A DNA stretch of 64,000 bases from Marinomonas fungiae. GTDB lineage: Bacteria > Pseudomonadota > Gammaproteobacteria > Pseudomonadales > Marinomonadaceae. Every line of letters starts with the position of its first letter. The stretch's first letter is position 1. The DNA lies in the NCBI RefSeq assembly GCF_001418205.1, contig NZ_LIQF01000015.1:1-64000 (forward strand), given 5' to 3'. The notes under the pieces are model-generated. The model was not told where the DNA came from and did no database searches. It saw nothing but the letters and a program-made list of their open reading frames with translations. Positions 9,613 through 16,259 of the stretch are shown in pieces. The position numbers were made by a program, and so were the translations under genes.

Positions 9613-10968
9613 ATGAAATTTAACTTTGCACATTTAGGCGGTATTGATAAAGGCACCGTTGAGCTAGGTGATTTAACCGTAATCTGCGGCCCTAATAATA
9701 TGGGCAAAACCTATATTAGCTATGCCATTTATGGTTTGTTGCGCCATTTTAAACAGTGGATAGATTTGTCGGTCTCCCGTGAGCGCCTTGCACAGCTGCG
9801 CGACGAAGGCACGTTATTGATTGAGTTGACTGACTATCAAGCGAAGTTAGCCGATTACCTTAAAAACGCCTCTTCGGAATTTTCTGAAAATTTGCCACGT
9901 TACTTCAATGTACCAGAAGATTTTTTTAATGGTGCTAAAGCCGAGTTTAGCCATGATCAGTTGGTATTCGACTTTACTAATGAATTTAAACAAGCCGTGA
10001 GTTTTGGGCAGTCAGAGCAGTTAAGTTTTTACAAGGCCGAAAATGAAACTGTGCTATCGGTAACTTTCCAAACCAAAAGCGGTGGCCGTGTTCCTAACCA
10101 GATTTTGGATGACGTGATTAGCAATCATATTGCTGATTGTTTGTTTGCAGATTTATTGCCGCGCCCCTTTGTGGTCACGTCAGAACGCACCGGCATTGCC
10201 TTGTTCTATAAAGAGCTGGATATCAGTAAAAATGCCATTATCGAGCATATTACCAGTGGCGATAAGGTAAATCCGATTGATCTGCTAAACAGTATGCGTT
10301 CGCGTTATGCCCAGCCAATCCACGACAATATTAACGTGGTACGCGAATACGAAAATCTGTGTAAGCGTAAGAGTTTTATCCGTGAAGAGAGCGACTGCAA
10401 ACCGATTCGGGATGCGCTACAAGACTTAATGGGCGGTTCTTACAAAGCGGTTGATAAGCAAGTGATGTATATGCCAAAGAAGGAGCGTGGCCGCGATAAA
10501 GTGGCGGTGCCTGTTTATGTGGCGTCCTCTTCGATTAAGTCACTGTTTTTGATTGACCTCTACATCAACTCGCTGGCCGAGAAAAACGGCATGTTGATCA
10601 TCGACGAGCCAGAGCTGAACCTGCACCCAGATAACCAGCGAAAAATGGCAGGGCTGCTAGCGCGTTTAGTGAATTCTGGCGTGAAAGTGCTGGTGACAAC
10701 TCATAGCGATTATCTGATCCGCGAGCTGAACAACCGCGTGATGCTTAACCTTGATGTCGAAAACAAAGAGCAGATTATGAAATCGGCAAAAATGACCGGT
10801 TTAGACCTGCTGAAACCCGCACAAATCAAAGCTTACAGCCTAAAAGATGATCACCAGATACATGCCGTAGAAGTAGATAAGTACGGTATCAATATGGAAG
10901 TGTTCGATAACCTCATCGCCGATGCCAACGAGCTGGCCGATAAAATTTACTACGGTATCAAGGAGTGA
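9613..10968 (+). CDS. OLD/AAA_15-type ATPase linked to hsd operon
   Basis: A 451-residue ABC/SMC-like ATPase. Walker A is GPNNMGKT (26-33), Walker B is IIDEPELNLHP (from about 329) and the H-loop is THSD (about 363). The pattern matches AAA ATPases of the OLD/RloA/AriA type, which drive several anti-phage systems together with a nuclease partner. There is no TOPRIM domain after the H-loop, unlike OLD or GajA, so any effector activity must come from a partner, probably the next gene, which starts 3 bases downstream. The gene sits 41 bases after hsdS with its own strong AGGAGG. I cannot assign it to a named defence system. Confidence 0.8.
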   Translation: MKFNFAHLGGIDKGTVELGDLTVICGPNNMGKTYISYAIYGLLRHFKQWIDLSVSRERLAQLRDEGTLLIELTDYQAKLADYLKNASSEFSENLPRYFNVPEDFFNGAKAEFSHDQLVFDFTNEFKQAVSFGQSEQLSFYKAENETVLSVTFQTKSGGRVPNQILDDVISNHIADCLFADLLPRPFVVTSERTGIALFYKELDISKNAIIEHITSGDKVNPIDLLNSMRSRYAQPIHDNINVVREYENLCKRKSFIREESDCKPIRDALQDLMGGSYKAVDKQVMYMPKKERGRDKVAVPVYVASSSIKSLFLIDLYINSLAEKNGMLIIDEPELNLHPDNQRKMAGLLARLVNSGVKVLVTTHSDYLIRELNNRVMLNLDVENKEQIMKSAKMTGLDLLKPAQIKAYSLKDDHQIHAVEVDKYGINMEVFDNLIADANELADKIYYGIKE

Positions 10969-10971
10969 TGC

Positions 10972-11556
10972 ATGCTGGCAGCGATGAAGGAAATCATCAA
11001 TCCTGATGTGGTTATCCATTACGATACCGCCAATAAACAGTTAAAACTGAAAGAAGATGGGGCTGATAGTAAGGTGGCGACGCTATATATCGAGCATATA
11101 CCCGCCGATGCACTCGCGTTTACTTTGGATTATCAGCCCAAAAGAAACAAACAGAAATTTAAACAGCTTTCACTCTATGTAAAATCGACTAATGATGTGG
11201 GTGTGAATAAAGGCTGTGACCTGATTATTTTGTGGCAAGATACCGAACAAAAACGTGCATTAGTATTCGATCTAAAATCCGATAGGCTGAAGCCTAAGGA
11301 TAATCAGAAGCAACTGGATAATTCAGAGTTGTTCTTAAAATACCTACTGAGCATGGCAGAAGTCCATTACGAAATAGATGCCAACGGTATTGAAATTGAT
11401 AAAGCCATCGTGACCACCAATGCCAGAAATGTACGCAAAAGAACCACATACCAGCCAAATGCTGATACGGCACAGATTGGTAATTACAAAGTTGAAAGTG
11501 TGGTGGCTAACTCTTCAAGAACGGCCAGTATTTCCTTTCGGCAGTTAACCAGGTGA
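10972..11556 (+). CDS. Unrecognised 194-residue protein, possible nuclease partner of ATPase
   Basis: I do not recognise a family. The protein is mixed alpha/beta with no membrane segment or signal. One stretch, CDLIILWQ (D83) and then LVFDLKSD (D100, K102) with glutamines at about 112-114, has the spacing of a PD-(D/E)xK nuclease core (D-x16-D-x-K), which is suggestive only. It starts 3 bases after the ATPase stop behind AAGGAG, so the two are almost certainly co-translated and likely form one functional unit. A second in-frame ATG at 10984 is possible. It is not RloB, DUF4435 or HNH by eye. Function remains unknown. Confidence 0.7.
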   Translation: MLAAMKEIINPDVVIHYDTANKQLKLKEDGADSKVATLYIEHIPADALAFTLDYQPKRNKQKFKQLSLYVKSTNDVGVNKGCDLIILWQDTEQKRALVFDLKSDRLKPKDNQKQLDNSELFLKYLLSMAEVHYEIDANGIEIDKAIVTTNARNVRKRTTYQPNADTAQIGNYKVESVVANSSRTASISFRQLTR

Positions 11557-11562
11557 TGTGAG

Positions 11563-12105
11563 ATGACACTTGGTAGCGCCTTAATAATTGTGCTAATGCA
11601 ACGCTATCTAAGAGGTTTGCTTGACCCAACCGTTTCGTTACTTGAAGTTCATAAGCTTTTGTATTTTATGCAAGAAGCAGGTGAACCATTAAGATTAAAA
11701 TACGAAAAAGCGCATTATGGCCCTTATGCACAAAATTTGCGGCATGTGCTCAATGCGATTGAGGGGCACTTTATCTCTGGTTATGCCGATGGTGGAGATG
11801 CACCTGAAAAAGAGTTACGGCTAGTGCCCGGTGCTATAGAAGATGCGCAGGAGTTTCTTATTCAACACCCTGACACTCGAACACGATTTGAGAAAGTGTC
11901 GCAGTTAGTCGAAGGTTTTGAGTCCCCACAAGGCTTAGAACTTTTGGCAACGGTGCATTGGTTAAGTAAACATGAGCAAGTACAAAACACCGAAGAAATT
12001 GTACAAAAGGTGCACTCATGGAATTCACGCAAACAAATGTTTACTGCAAGGCAAATTGCGATTGCAGAGCAGGTGTTAATAGATCAAAGCTGGATAACTG
12101 CATAG
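11563..12105 (+). CDS. Stand-alone DarG C-terminal (DarT-inhibiting) domain protein
   Basis: A 180-residue protein that I recognise as the C-terminal domain of DarG, the antitoxin of the DarTG DNA ADP-ribosylation system. The family-typical run is LLEVHKLLYFMQEAGEPLRL, then HYGPYAQNLRHVL, IEGHFISGYADGGD and LELLATVHWL. Full DarG carries an N-terminal macro domain that removes ADP-ribose; here an in-frame stop (TGA) lies two codons before the ATG, so no macro domain is encoded, and no DarT gene is nearby. In known DarTG the C-terminal domain alone binds and blocks DarT. The gene is last in the hsd operon, 6 bases after the previous stop. It is either a deletion remnant or a free inhibitor. Confidence 0.72.
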   Translation: MTLGSALIIVLMQRYLRGLLDPTVSLLEVHKLLYFMQEAGEPLRLKYEKAHYGPYAQNLRHVLNAIEGHFISGYADGGDAPEKELRLVPGAIEDAQEFLIQHPDTRTRFEKVSQLVEGFESPQGLELLATVHWLSKHEQVQNTEEIVQKVHSWNSRKQMFTARQIAIAEQVLIDQSWITA

Positions 12106-12270
12106 TTAATAAATAACGTAACTATTCGGAAATTCCGGATAGTTTATTTTTATTTTGTCTGGATCCTTTTCCCCGTCAATTCTAAAAACAGTACTCCGAC
12201 AGTTCGAGTTTGTTTTTTGGCTGTGAGCCTTAGGGTTTTGCTACCGAAATGAATGTCGGTAGCAACACGT

Positions 12271-12322
12271 GATTCAAAATCCGTTGCCTTCGGGCGTGGC
12301 AGTTCAAGTCCGCCCACCGGTA
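12271..12322 (+). pseudogene. 3' half of tRNA-Leu(CAA), degenerate; probable att scar
   Basis: The block from GATTCAAAATCC (anticodon loop, CAA) through TTGCCTTCGGGCGTGGC (variable arm), TTCAAGTCCGCC (T arm) and CACCGGTA (acceptor 3' strand) reads as the last two-thirds of a bacterial tRNA-Leu. The T stem carries a mismatch (GGCAG against CCGCC). The anticodon stem cannot close because the bases 5' of the loop (CGTGA) do not pair, and no D arm is present. The CCA position reads ACA. It is therefore not a working tRNA. Anticodon-loop-to-3'-end is exactly the segment duplicated by many tRNA-Leu integrases. Confidence 0.75.
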
Positions 12323-12332
12323 ACATACAAAG

Positions 12333-12360
12333 AAAGGTCGCTTTTATAGCGGCCTTTCGT
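12333..12360 (+). terminator. Terminator retained after tRNA-Leu remnant
   Basis: AAAGGTCGC (12333-12341) pairs with GCGGCCTTT (12349-12357) with one G-T pair, loop TTTTATA, followed by CGTCGTTTT. It lies 11 bases after the tRNA fragment, as expected for a native tRNA terminator, so tRNA end and terminator were probably kept together. Confidence 0.65.
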
Positions 12361-12542
12361 CGTTTTAGGTTCTTGAAAATATTCTATTTTTCAGGTGCTT
12401 ACCTCATTTTTCCTTTTCTGTTGTCACCTCTTTTTTCGCTTCATTAACCTCACTCTATCCACCTTAAAATTTCTTCCATGGTCCATCTATGGTTCATCGC
12501 ATGACCGTTCTGTGCGCAAGGGAATCCCAGTAAATCCAACAA

Positions 12543-12704
12543 ATGCTAAAAGCTGCCATCTCGCAAGCCAGTATCGTCAAGGGCTTCGAGCTGCCAGAAC
12601 CATGGTACGACCATGGTGACTTTACGGTGCTATGCGGTTTTGGCTTTGCCCTTATGGAACAACTGATCGTTTCGATGGATAGTCGAAAAGTCGGTTTGAG
12701 ATAG
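12543..12704 (+). CDS. Possible small 53-residue ORF
   Basis: An ATG frame encoding MLKAAISQASIVKGFELPEP and then WYDHGDFTVLCGFGFALMEQ, ending SRKVGLR. The composition looks protein-like rather than random, but I recognise no family and see no good ribosome binding site; a stop lies four codons upstream. It may be a real small island gene or the surviving piece of a larger one. Confidence 0.3.
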   Translation: MLKAAISQASIVKGFELPEPWYDHGDFTVLCGFGFALMEQLIVSMDSRKVGLR

Positions 12705-12845
12705 GCGGTTTTGCGGTGTGTGTTGGAAGCGCGTTGGGGTAGTACATCTACAATCAATCACACAAATGAATTAACCCCAAGTTGATATCGATATGCAACT
12801 GTGTAATCTTCTTTATAGTGGTGAACAAATGGAGCTTGACCAACT

Positions 12846-13406
12846 ATGAAGATGATTTTCGTCGATGCTGAAAATGTAGGACTGAAGGAGCTAGAAAAAA
12901 TTAACGCTTCTGTTGTTGATAAAGTCTTTGTTTTTTCTAAGTCAGATTCAGTCAAGCTTGTTTGTGAAAAGTCGTTGTACCTGTTCTTATCTGACTATCC
13001 GACAGGTCAGAACCAAGCCGATTTCTATATCATTGCATATCTGTCTAGGGTGCTACTTGCTTTAGATAAAAAGCAGTTGGGCTCTGTTCATTTTGAGCTA
13101 TACAGTAACGATGAAAGCTTGATTTCAGCATTTGAGTTTCAGTGCAAGCAATTAGGCGCACCTTTTCAAAGCATCAGAACTAGAGAGAACACCGTTGTTC
13201 CAATTGTTAAGCCACAGCAGACACCTCAAAAATCTCCTGAAGACAAGCTTCTTCATGCTTTGAAGTCTCCTCGTGCTTTAGATCCTAGTTTTCAAAAGCA
13301 GCTAGGGCTGTCAAAGTCAGATTTTACCAAGGCAATCAATGAGCTTTCCAAGAATAACCAAATCAAGCGCAGTCCTCAGTCCAAGAAAAAATGGGTTAGG
13401 TGTTAG
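12846..13406 (+). CDS. PIN-like (NYN-type) domain protein with C-terminal winged-helix-like tail
   Basis: A 186-residue protein. The N-terminus MKMIFVDAENVGLKELEKI, followed by KVFVFSKSD and a mid region QADFYIIAYLSRVLL, has the acidic-residue layout of a PIN-like RNase fold (D7, E9, then D of the QADF segment). After a linker rich in Pro, Gln and Lys (about 120-135) a helical tail with repeated Leu-Ser-Lys resembles a small winged helix (LGLSKSDFTKAINELSK). A role as an RNA nuclease or regulator is inferred from the fold. GGAG lies about 10 bases before the ATG. Flanking gaps on both sides suggest a single-gene unit within the island. Confidence 0.6.
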   Translation: MKMIFVDAENVGLKELEKINASVVDKVFVFSKSDSVKLVCEKSLYLFLSDYPTGQNQADFYIIAYLSRVLLALDKKQLGSVHFELYSNDESLISAFEFQCKQLGAPFQSIRTRENTVVPIVKPQQTPQKSPEDKLLHALKSPRALDPSFQKQLGLSKSDFTKAINELSKNNQIKRSPQSKKKWVRC

Positions 13407-13831
13407 TCGGCTGACTTACCGACCTCATTAAAGAGTAATAAATGGCGGTATTCTCCATCGCTACTACTAACCATCAGTGTATGAATATCGCTGTCCTAAG
13501 CTCATTCGGTGGCTACTAGAGTACCTTCTGGTGGTAATTGTACGGGATTAGTGTCTCGGCTCTCGGTGTGCTCTGAACTATATGCTTGCGGTTGAGTTTC
13601 TATGGGAGATATGGGGACACACTTTGCTTCGGGGGTTTGTCACTTGGTGATTGTGCAAATGCTGCGAAATGAACTGAGAGCTAGGGTTGGGATAGGATCT
13701 TTATATTAAATATATAATAACCAGTACAACAGCGGCCTACGGCAAGCTGTTGTACTGGTTATTATTAATATGTTAGTGATTCGGGTGGTGAAATTCAGTG
13801 TGCGGGTTTGCATGAGCTTTAAGGAGAAAGT
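13407..13831. other. 425-base gap with a long perfect hairpin
   Basis: No supported gene; the longest plus-strand frame with an ATG (from 13442) has only 25 codons. The main feature is the 20-bp inverted repeat listed separately. The end of the gap carries AAGGAG, the ribosome binding site of the next gene. Confidence 0.6.
13714..13765. repeat. Perfect 20-bp inverted repeat (stem-loop)
   Basis: The left arm (13714-13733, beginning ATAATAACCAGTACAAC) and right arm (13746-13765, ending GTACTGGTTATTAT) are exact reverse complements over 20 bases; the loop is GGCCTACGGCAA. The flanks are AT-rich and there is no T-run after either arm, so a classic terminator is not supported. It lacks an integron core site. 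It could be a protein-binding site, a transposon-derived palindrome or a single-strand hairpin origin. Confidence 0.8.
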
Positions 13832-14881
13832 GTGAGTAAGATAATTTTGGTTCGAAGCCCAAGTGAATTAATTTCTAAAAATTTAGCTGGGTACGGGTGG
13901 GACTGTATTGAGATGTCGTCTTTCTCTGACTTTGAAGATTTAATGAAATATGTTGAAGGTGAGCAGATCAATATTGGTCGACAGAGAAATCAAATTTCTC
14001 GATTTTTCCATGCTAAGCCCGGAGATATAGTCGTAGTTCCTGTACATAGAGCTATTGTTATTGGAATTGTTCGAGGCGGAAAGTCTTATGATGAAAATGG
14101 CGGCTATGGAGCTAATCGTATTAATGTCGATTACTTTAAAAATGAACATGGTGAGCCGATTAAAATTCCTCGCGCGAAGTTATCACAGCGATTGGAAAGT
14201 CGATTAAAAATCAGAATGACTATTGCTTCATTGAATGAATTCGCAGATGAAATAGAGGGGTACGTCACTCAGTTAAAAGACAACAACCAAGTCTGTTTTG
14301 ACAGTATTTTTCAACAGAAGAAGGATAAACAAGTTGCTGACTTTAAAGAGACTCTACTTTCTAGATTAAGAAATGGCTCGACTACTTTGGCAAGTGGAGG
14401 TTATGGCTTAGAAAGGTTGGTTAAAGAGCTCATGGAGTTGGAAGGATACTCTGCTCATATAGCTGCGAAAAATAAGACCTCAGATATTTCTGATGTCGAC
14501 ATTGAGGCAAGTCGCACTGACCCGGTATCGAGTAACCGAGTGTTTATCCAAGTTAAGCACCATAGAGGTGAAACTAGTGGGTGGGGGATCCGACAACTAG
14601 CTGAGATTGAAGAAGATGAGCACGTTGATAAATGGCTTATTACGACTGCAACGGTTTCAGACGATACGTTAGAGCTTGCTAAACGTGAGAATGTTTCCGT
14701 GATGGATGGAGAAAAACTGGTTGACTGGATATACGACAGAATCAACGAGTTATCACCGTCGACAAAAGAACAACTTGGAGTTGGGATCTTACCTCAGATA
14801 ATCTACGATAATACAGATGAAGCTCGTTTTAATAAGCTTGCCATGAATGCCTCTAAAAAGCAGGAGCTTAAAACAGTCTGA
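13832..14881 (+). CDS. Mrr-like restriction endonuclease with novel N-terminal half
   Basis: A 349-residue protein starting at GTG, chosen for the strong AAGGAG 5 to 10 bases upstream. The C-terminal half (about 185-300) is an Mrr-type PD-(D/E)xK domain: GGYGLERLVKELMELEGY, then D221/D223 in SDVDIEAS, then Q240-V-K242 in VFIQVKHH, followed by LITTATVSDD. The Mrr catalytic set is usually D...QxK, so it looks active. Mrr enzymes cut modified DNA. The N-terminal half (KPGDIVVVP, AIVIGIVRGG) looks like a small beta domain, perhaps the DNA or modified-base reader; I cannot name it. Cutting of modified DNA is inference. Confidence 0.75.
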   Translation: MSKIILVRSPSELISKNLAGYGWDCIEMSSFSDFEDLMKYVEGEQINIGRQRNQISRFFHAKPGDIVVVPVHRAIVIGIVRGGKSYDENGGYGANRINVDYFKNEHGEPIKIPRAKLSQRLESRLKIRMTIASLNEFADEIEGYVTQLKDNNQVCFDSIFQQKKDKQVADFKETLLSRLRNGSTTLASGGYGLERLVKELMELEGYSAHIAAKNKTSDISDVDIEASRTDPVSSNRVFIQVKHHRGETSGWGIRQLAEIEEDEHVDKWLITTATVSDDTLELAKRENVSVMDGEKLVDWIYDRINELSPSTKEQLGVGILPQIIYDNTDEARFNKLAMNASKKQELKTV

Positions 14882-15019
14882 TACATACTGCCAATTAAAA
14901 AGCGACATCAAATAATATCGAGCTATTTGGCGCTTTTGATATTAAAATTGCACCAACAACACCCCTCCCGCTACCCGTTAGATCAGCGCCCTCCGAGGGG
15001 TTACTCTTTTTTCAGGCTT

Positions 15020-15718
15020 CTAATTTTTGGTACCGTAATGAGTTACGGCACCAAAATTCGCTTTCAACCACACATCACTCTCCGGCTCGCAAAGGTGGTG
15101 CAGCAGAGCTAGATTAATCTGGTGGCTGATCACGTTGCTGTTTCGTTTTTGGCTCTCTTTTTTCAAACCTCTCAGTAATAATCCTGTACATGATTTTCCT
15201 ATTTGCTCCGGCGAACTGGGCAGGCAAAAGGCGCAGTTTTGCTGTTTGGGGTGCAAGGTAGTGCGTTTTCCCGTTTTAGATAAAGGCGTGATGCACCAAA
15301 AAATACAGGCGTTGGCCGGTGTGTTTGCTTGCAATGTTCTGGTTTGGCTTGTGCAATCCCCATATATCGGTAATAAATGTGCCGGTAACAAAACTAGTCC
15401 GCCTTGGGCATGGCCATCAACCTCAGGTAAAGGTAGCCAATACAGGTTTGGCCATTGCTCGGGGCTTTGCCATTTTTCTACGATCACTTGTGCGCCAATG
15501 CTGTTCAGCCATTGGTGAATCGGGCAGCCAGGGTGCGCTTGTTTAACGCGCGGTAACTGATAGGTCAGCCAGCGGGTTAAGCGTTCGGCTGCATTATCGC
15601 ACTGGCTTAATGCTGGGTAGAGGGTAAACGCGCCATGCCCAACCAGTAACGCGACCACCTGCTGTATCCATTCTCTATCCCAATCGTTAGCACTTGCCCA
15701 TAACACGTCACTTATCAC
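15020..15718 (-). CDS. Unrecognised 232-residue protein with clustered cysteines
   Basis: I recognise no family. The N-terminal part is helical and tryptophan-rich (MISDVLWASANDWDREWIQQ), the centre has LYWLPLPEVDGHAQGG, and the C-terminal half has CIFWC and then NCAFC, a possible metal-binding knuckle, followed by a basic run and histidine pairs (LALLHHLCEP). The start is a GTG; a second GTG four codons later lies better placed behind AAGGTGA. It is the only gene between 14.9 and 16.2 kb and is transcribed towards the nuclease gene. The steady codon use and long frame argue that it is real; function is unknown. Confidence 0.6.
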   Translation of the reverse strand: MISDVLWASANDWDREWIQQVVALLVGHGAFTLYPALSQCDNAAERLTRWLTYQLPRVKQAHPGCPIHQWLNSIGAQVIVEKWQSPEQWPNLYWLPLPEVDGHAQGGLVLLPAHLLPIYGDCTSQTRTLQANTPANACIFWCITPLSKTGKRTTLHPKQQNCAFCLPSSPEQIGKSCTGLLLRGLKKESQKRNSNVISHQINLALLHHLCEPESDVWLKANFGAVTHYGTKN

Positions 15719-15875
15719 CTTATTGGTTTTTCATGCCGTCTATTTTCAGTTGTCGGGTGCAGACGCGGTGGTGAATTAGATGAAAGAAATGGCCATCAAA
15801 CTAACCAGTCAAATCGGTTTTTTGTTATGACCTGTGCGCGGTAACTGATTGAAATATATCGTCCAATGCGGCTCT

Positions 15876-16127
15876 GTTTGGCGGCATTTGGCTAGTGCAA
15901 AAAATCGAGACGCCAAACGATCGTTTGCATTCTGGGTTTAAAAAACCAAACGGTTTGGACTTTGGAGTCGAGGTTGGTTTAGGGCGTAAAAAGTACCAAA
16001 TCTTGCTTTGAGCCAGTACGGGCAAGGCCTACCAGCGTTGGATTTCAATCGAGACGCCAAACAGTAAATGGGCTAATTTCCCTGTTTGGCGTTTCGATCC
16101 AAAAGCCAAACGGATAGTGGTTTTGGC
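15876..16127. repeat. Iteron-like cluster of GCCAAAC repeats
   Basis: Five exact copies of GCCAAAC or its complement start at 15876, 15912, 16056, 16084 and 16105, with near copies at 15886, 15945 and 16121. The longer unit AATCGAGACGCCAAAC occurs twice exactly (15903-15918 and 16047-16062) and again inverted with one change (16084-16098). The last two make a 17-bp stem (16048-16064 with 16082-16098) with a 17-base spacer. CCAAAC/GTTTGG also forms a dyad at 15946-15958. Such density is typical of a replication-initiator or regulator binding array. Confidence 0.75.
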
Positions 16128-16210
16128 GTAAGGGTATAAAGGCATGGGGAAGTGTGTGCGCGAACACGCGAATGATTGCCCTGTAAAACCAATCGACAAA
16201 AACGCCAACT

Positions 16211-16250
16211 TGGTTTATATTTTTAAAATTATTTTAGTTTTTATAAACCA
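16211..16250. promoter_or_regulatory. Inverted repeat in XRE-ImmA promoter (candidate operator)
   Basis: TGGTTTATA (16211-16219) and TATAAACCA (16242-16250) are exact inverted 9-mers around an AT-rich core, ending 9 bases before the ATG of the XRE-ImmA gene. Position and symmetry suit autoregulation by the XRE domain, which is inference. Confidence 0.5.
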
Positions 16251-16259
16251 GAGGTCTGT

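Larger units (their letters stand above)
12106..12845. other. 740-base gap containing a tRNA remnant, terminator and a small ORF
   Basis: After the DarG-like gene comes AT-rich DNA, then a degenerate tRNA-Leu 3' half with a terminator (separate entries), a T-rich stretch (12362-12480) and a possible 53-codon ORF. CCATGGT and ACCATGG form a 7-bp inverted repeat around 12600-12616. No other gene is supported. This looks like a seam between two blocks of accessory DNA. Confidence 0.6.
15719..16259. other. 541-base gap: iteron-like repeats and regulator promoter
   Basis: No gene is supported. It contains a field of GCCAAAC/GTTTGGC repeats (15876-16127) and, next to the XRE-ImmA start, an AT-rich promoter with an inverted repeat; both are listed separately. 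Confidence 0.7.

Noticed and set aside
9613-11556. PARIS (AriA-AriB), Gabija or RloA-RloB assignment
   Set aside because: The ATPase lacks TOPRIM and the partner is not recognisably DUF4435, UvrD-like or RloB; only the ATPase class is shared.
13442-13519. 25-codon frame beginning MAVFSIATTN
   Set aside because: Too short, no ribosome binding site and no partner; probably chance.
13714-13765. Integron attC site
   Set aside because: The hairpin lacks the GTTRRRY core and the unpaired extrahelical bases of attC, and no integron integrase is present.
14988-15014. Terminator after the Mrr-like gene
   Set aside because: CCCTC/GAGGG is a short stem and the T-run is offset by several bases; too weak to call.
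15876-16127. CRISPR array
   Set aside because: Repeats are only 7 to 16 bases, occur in both orientations and at irregular spacing; no cas genes are present.
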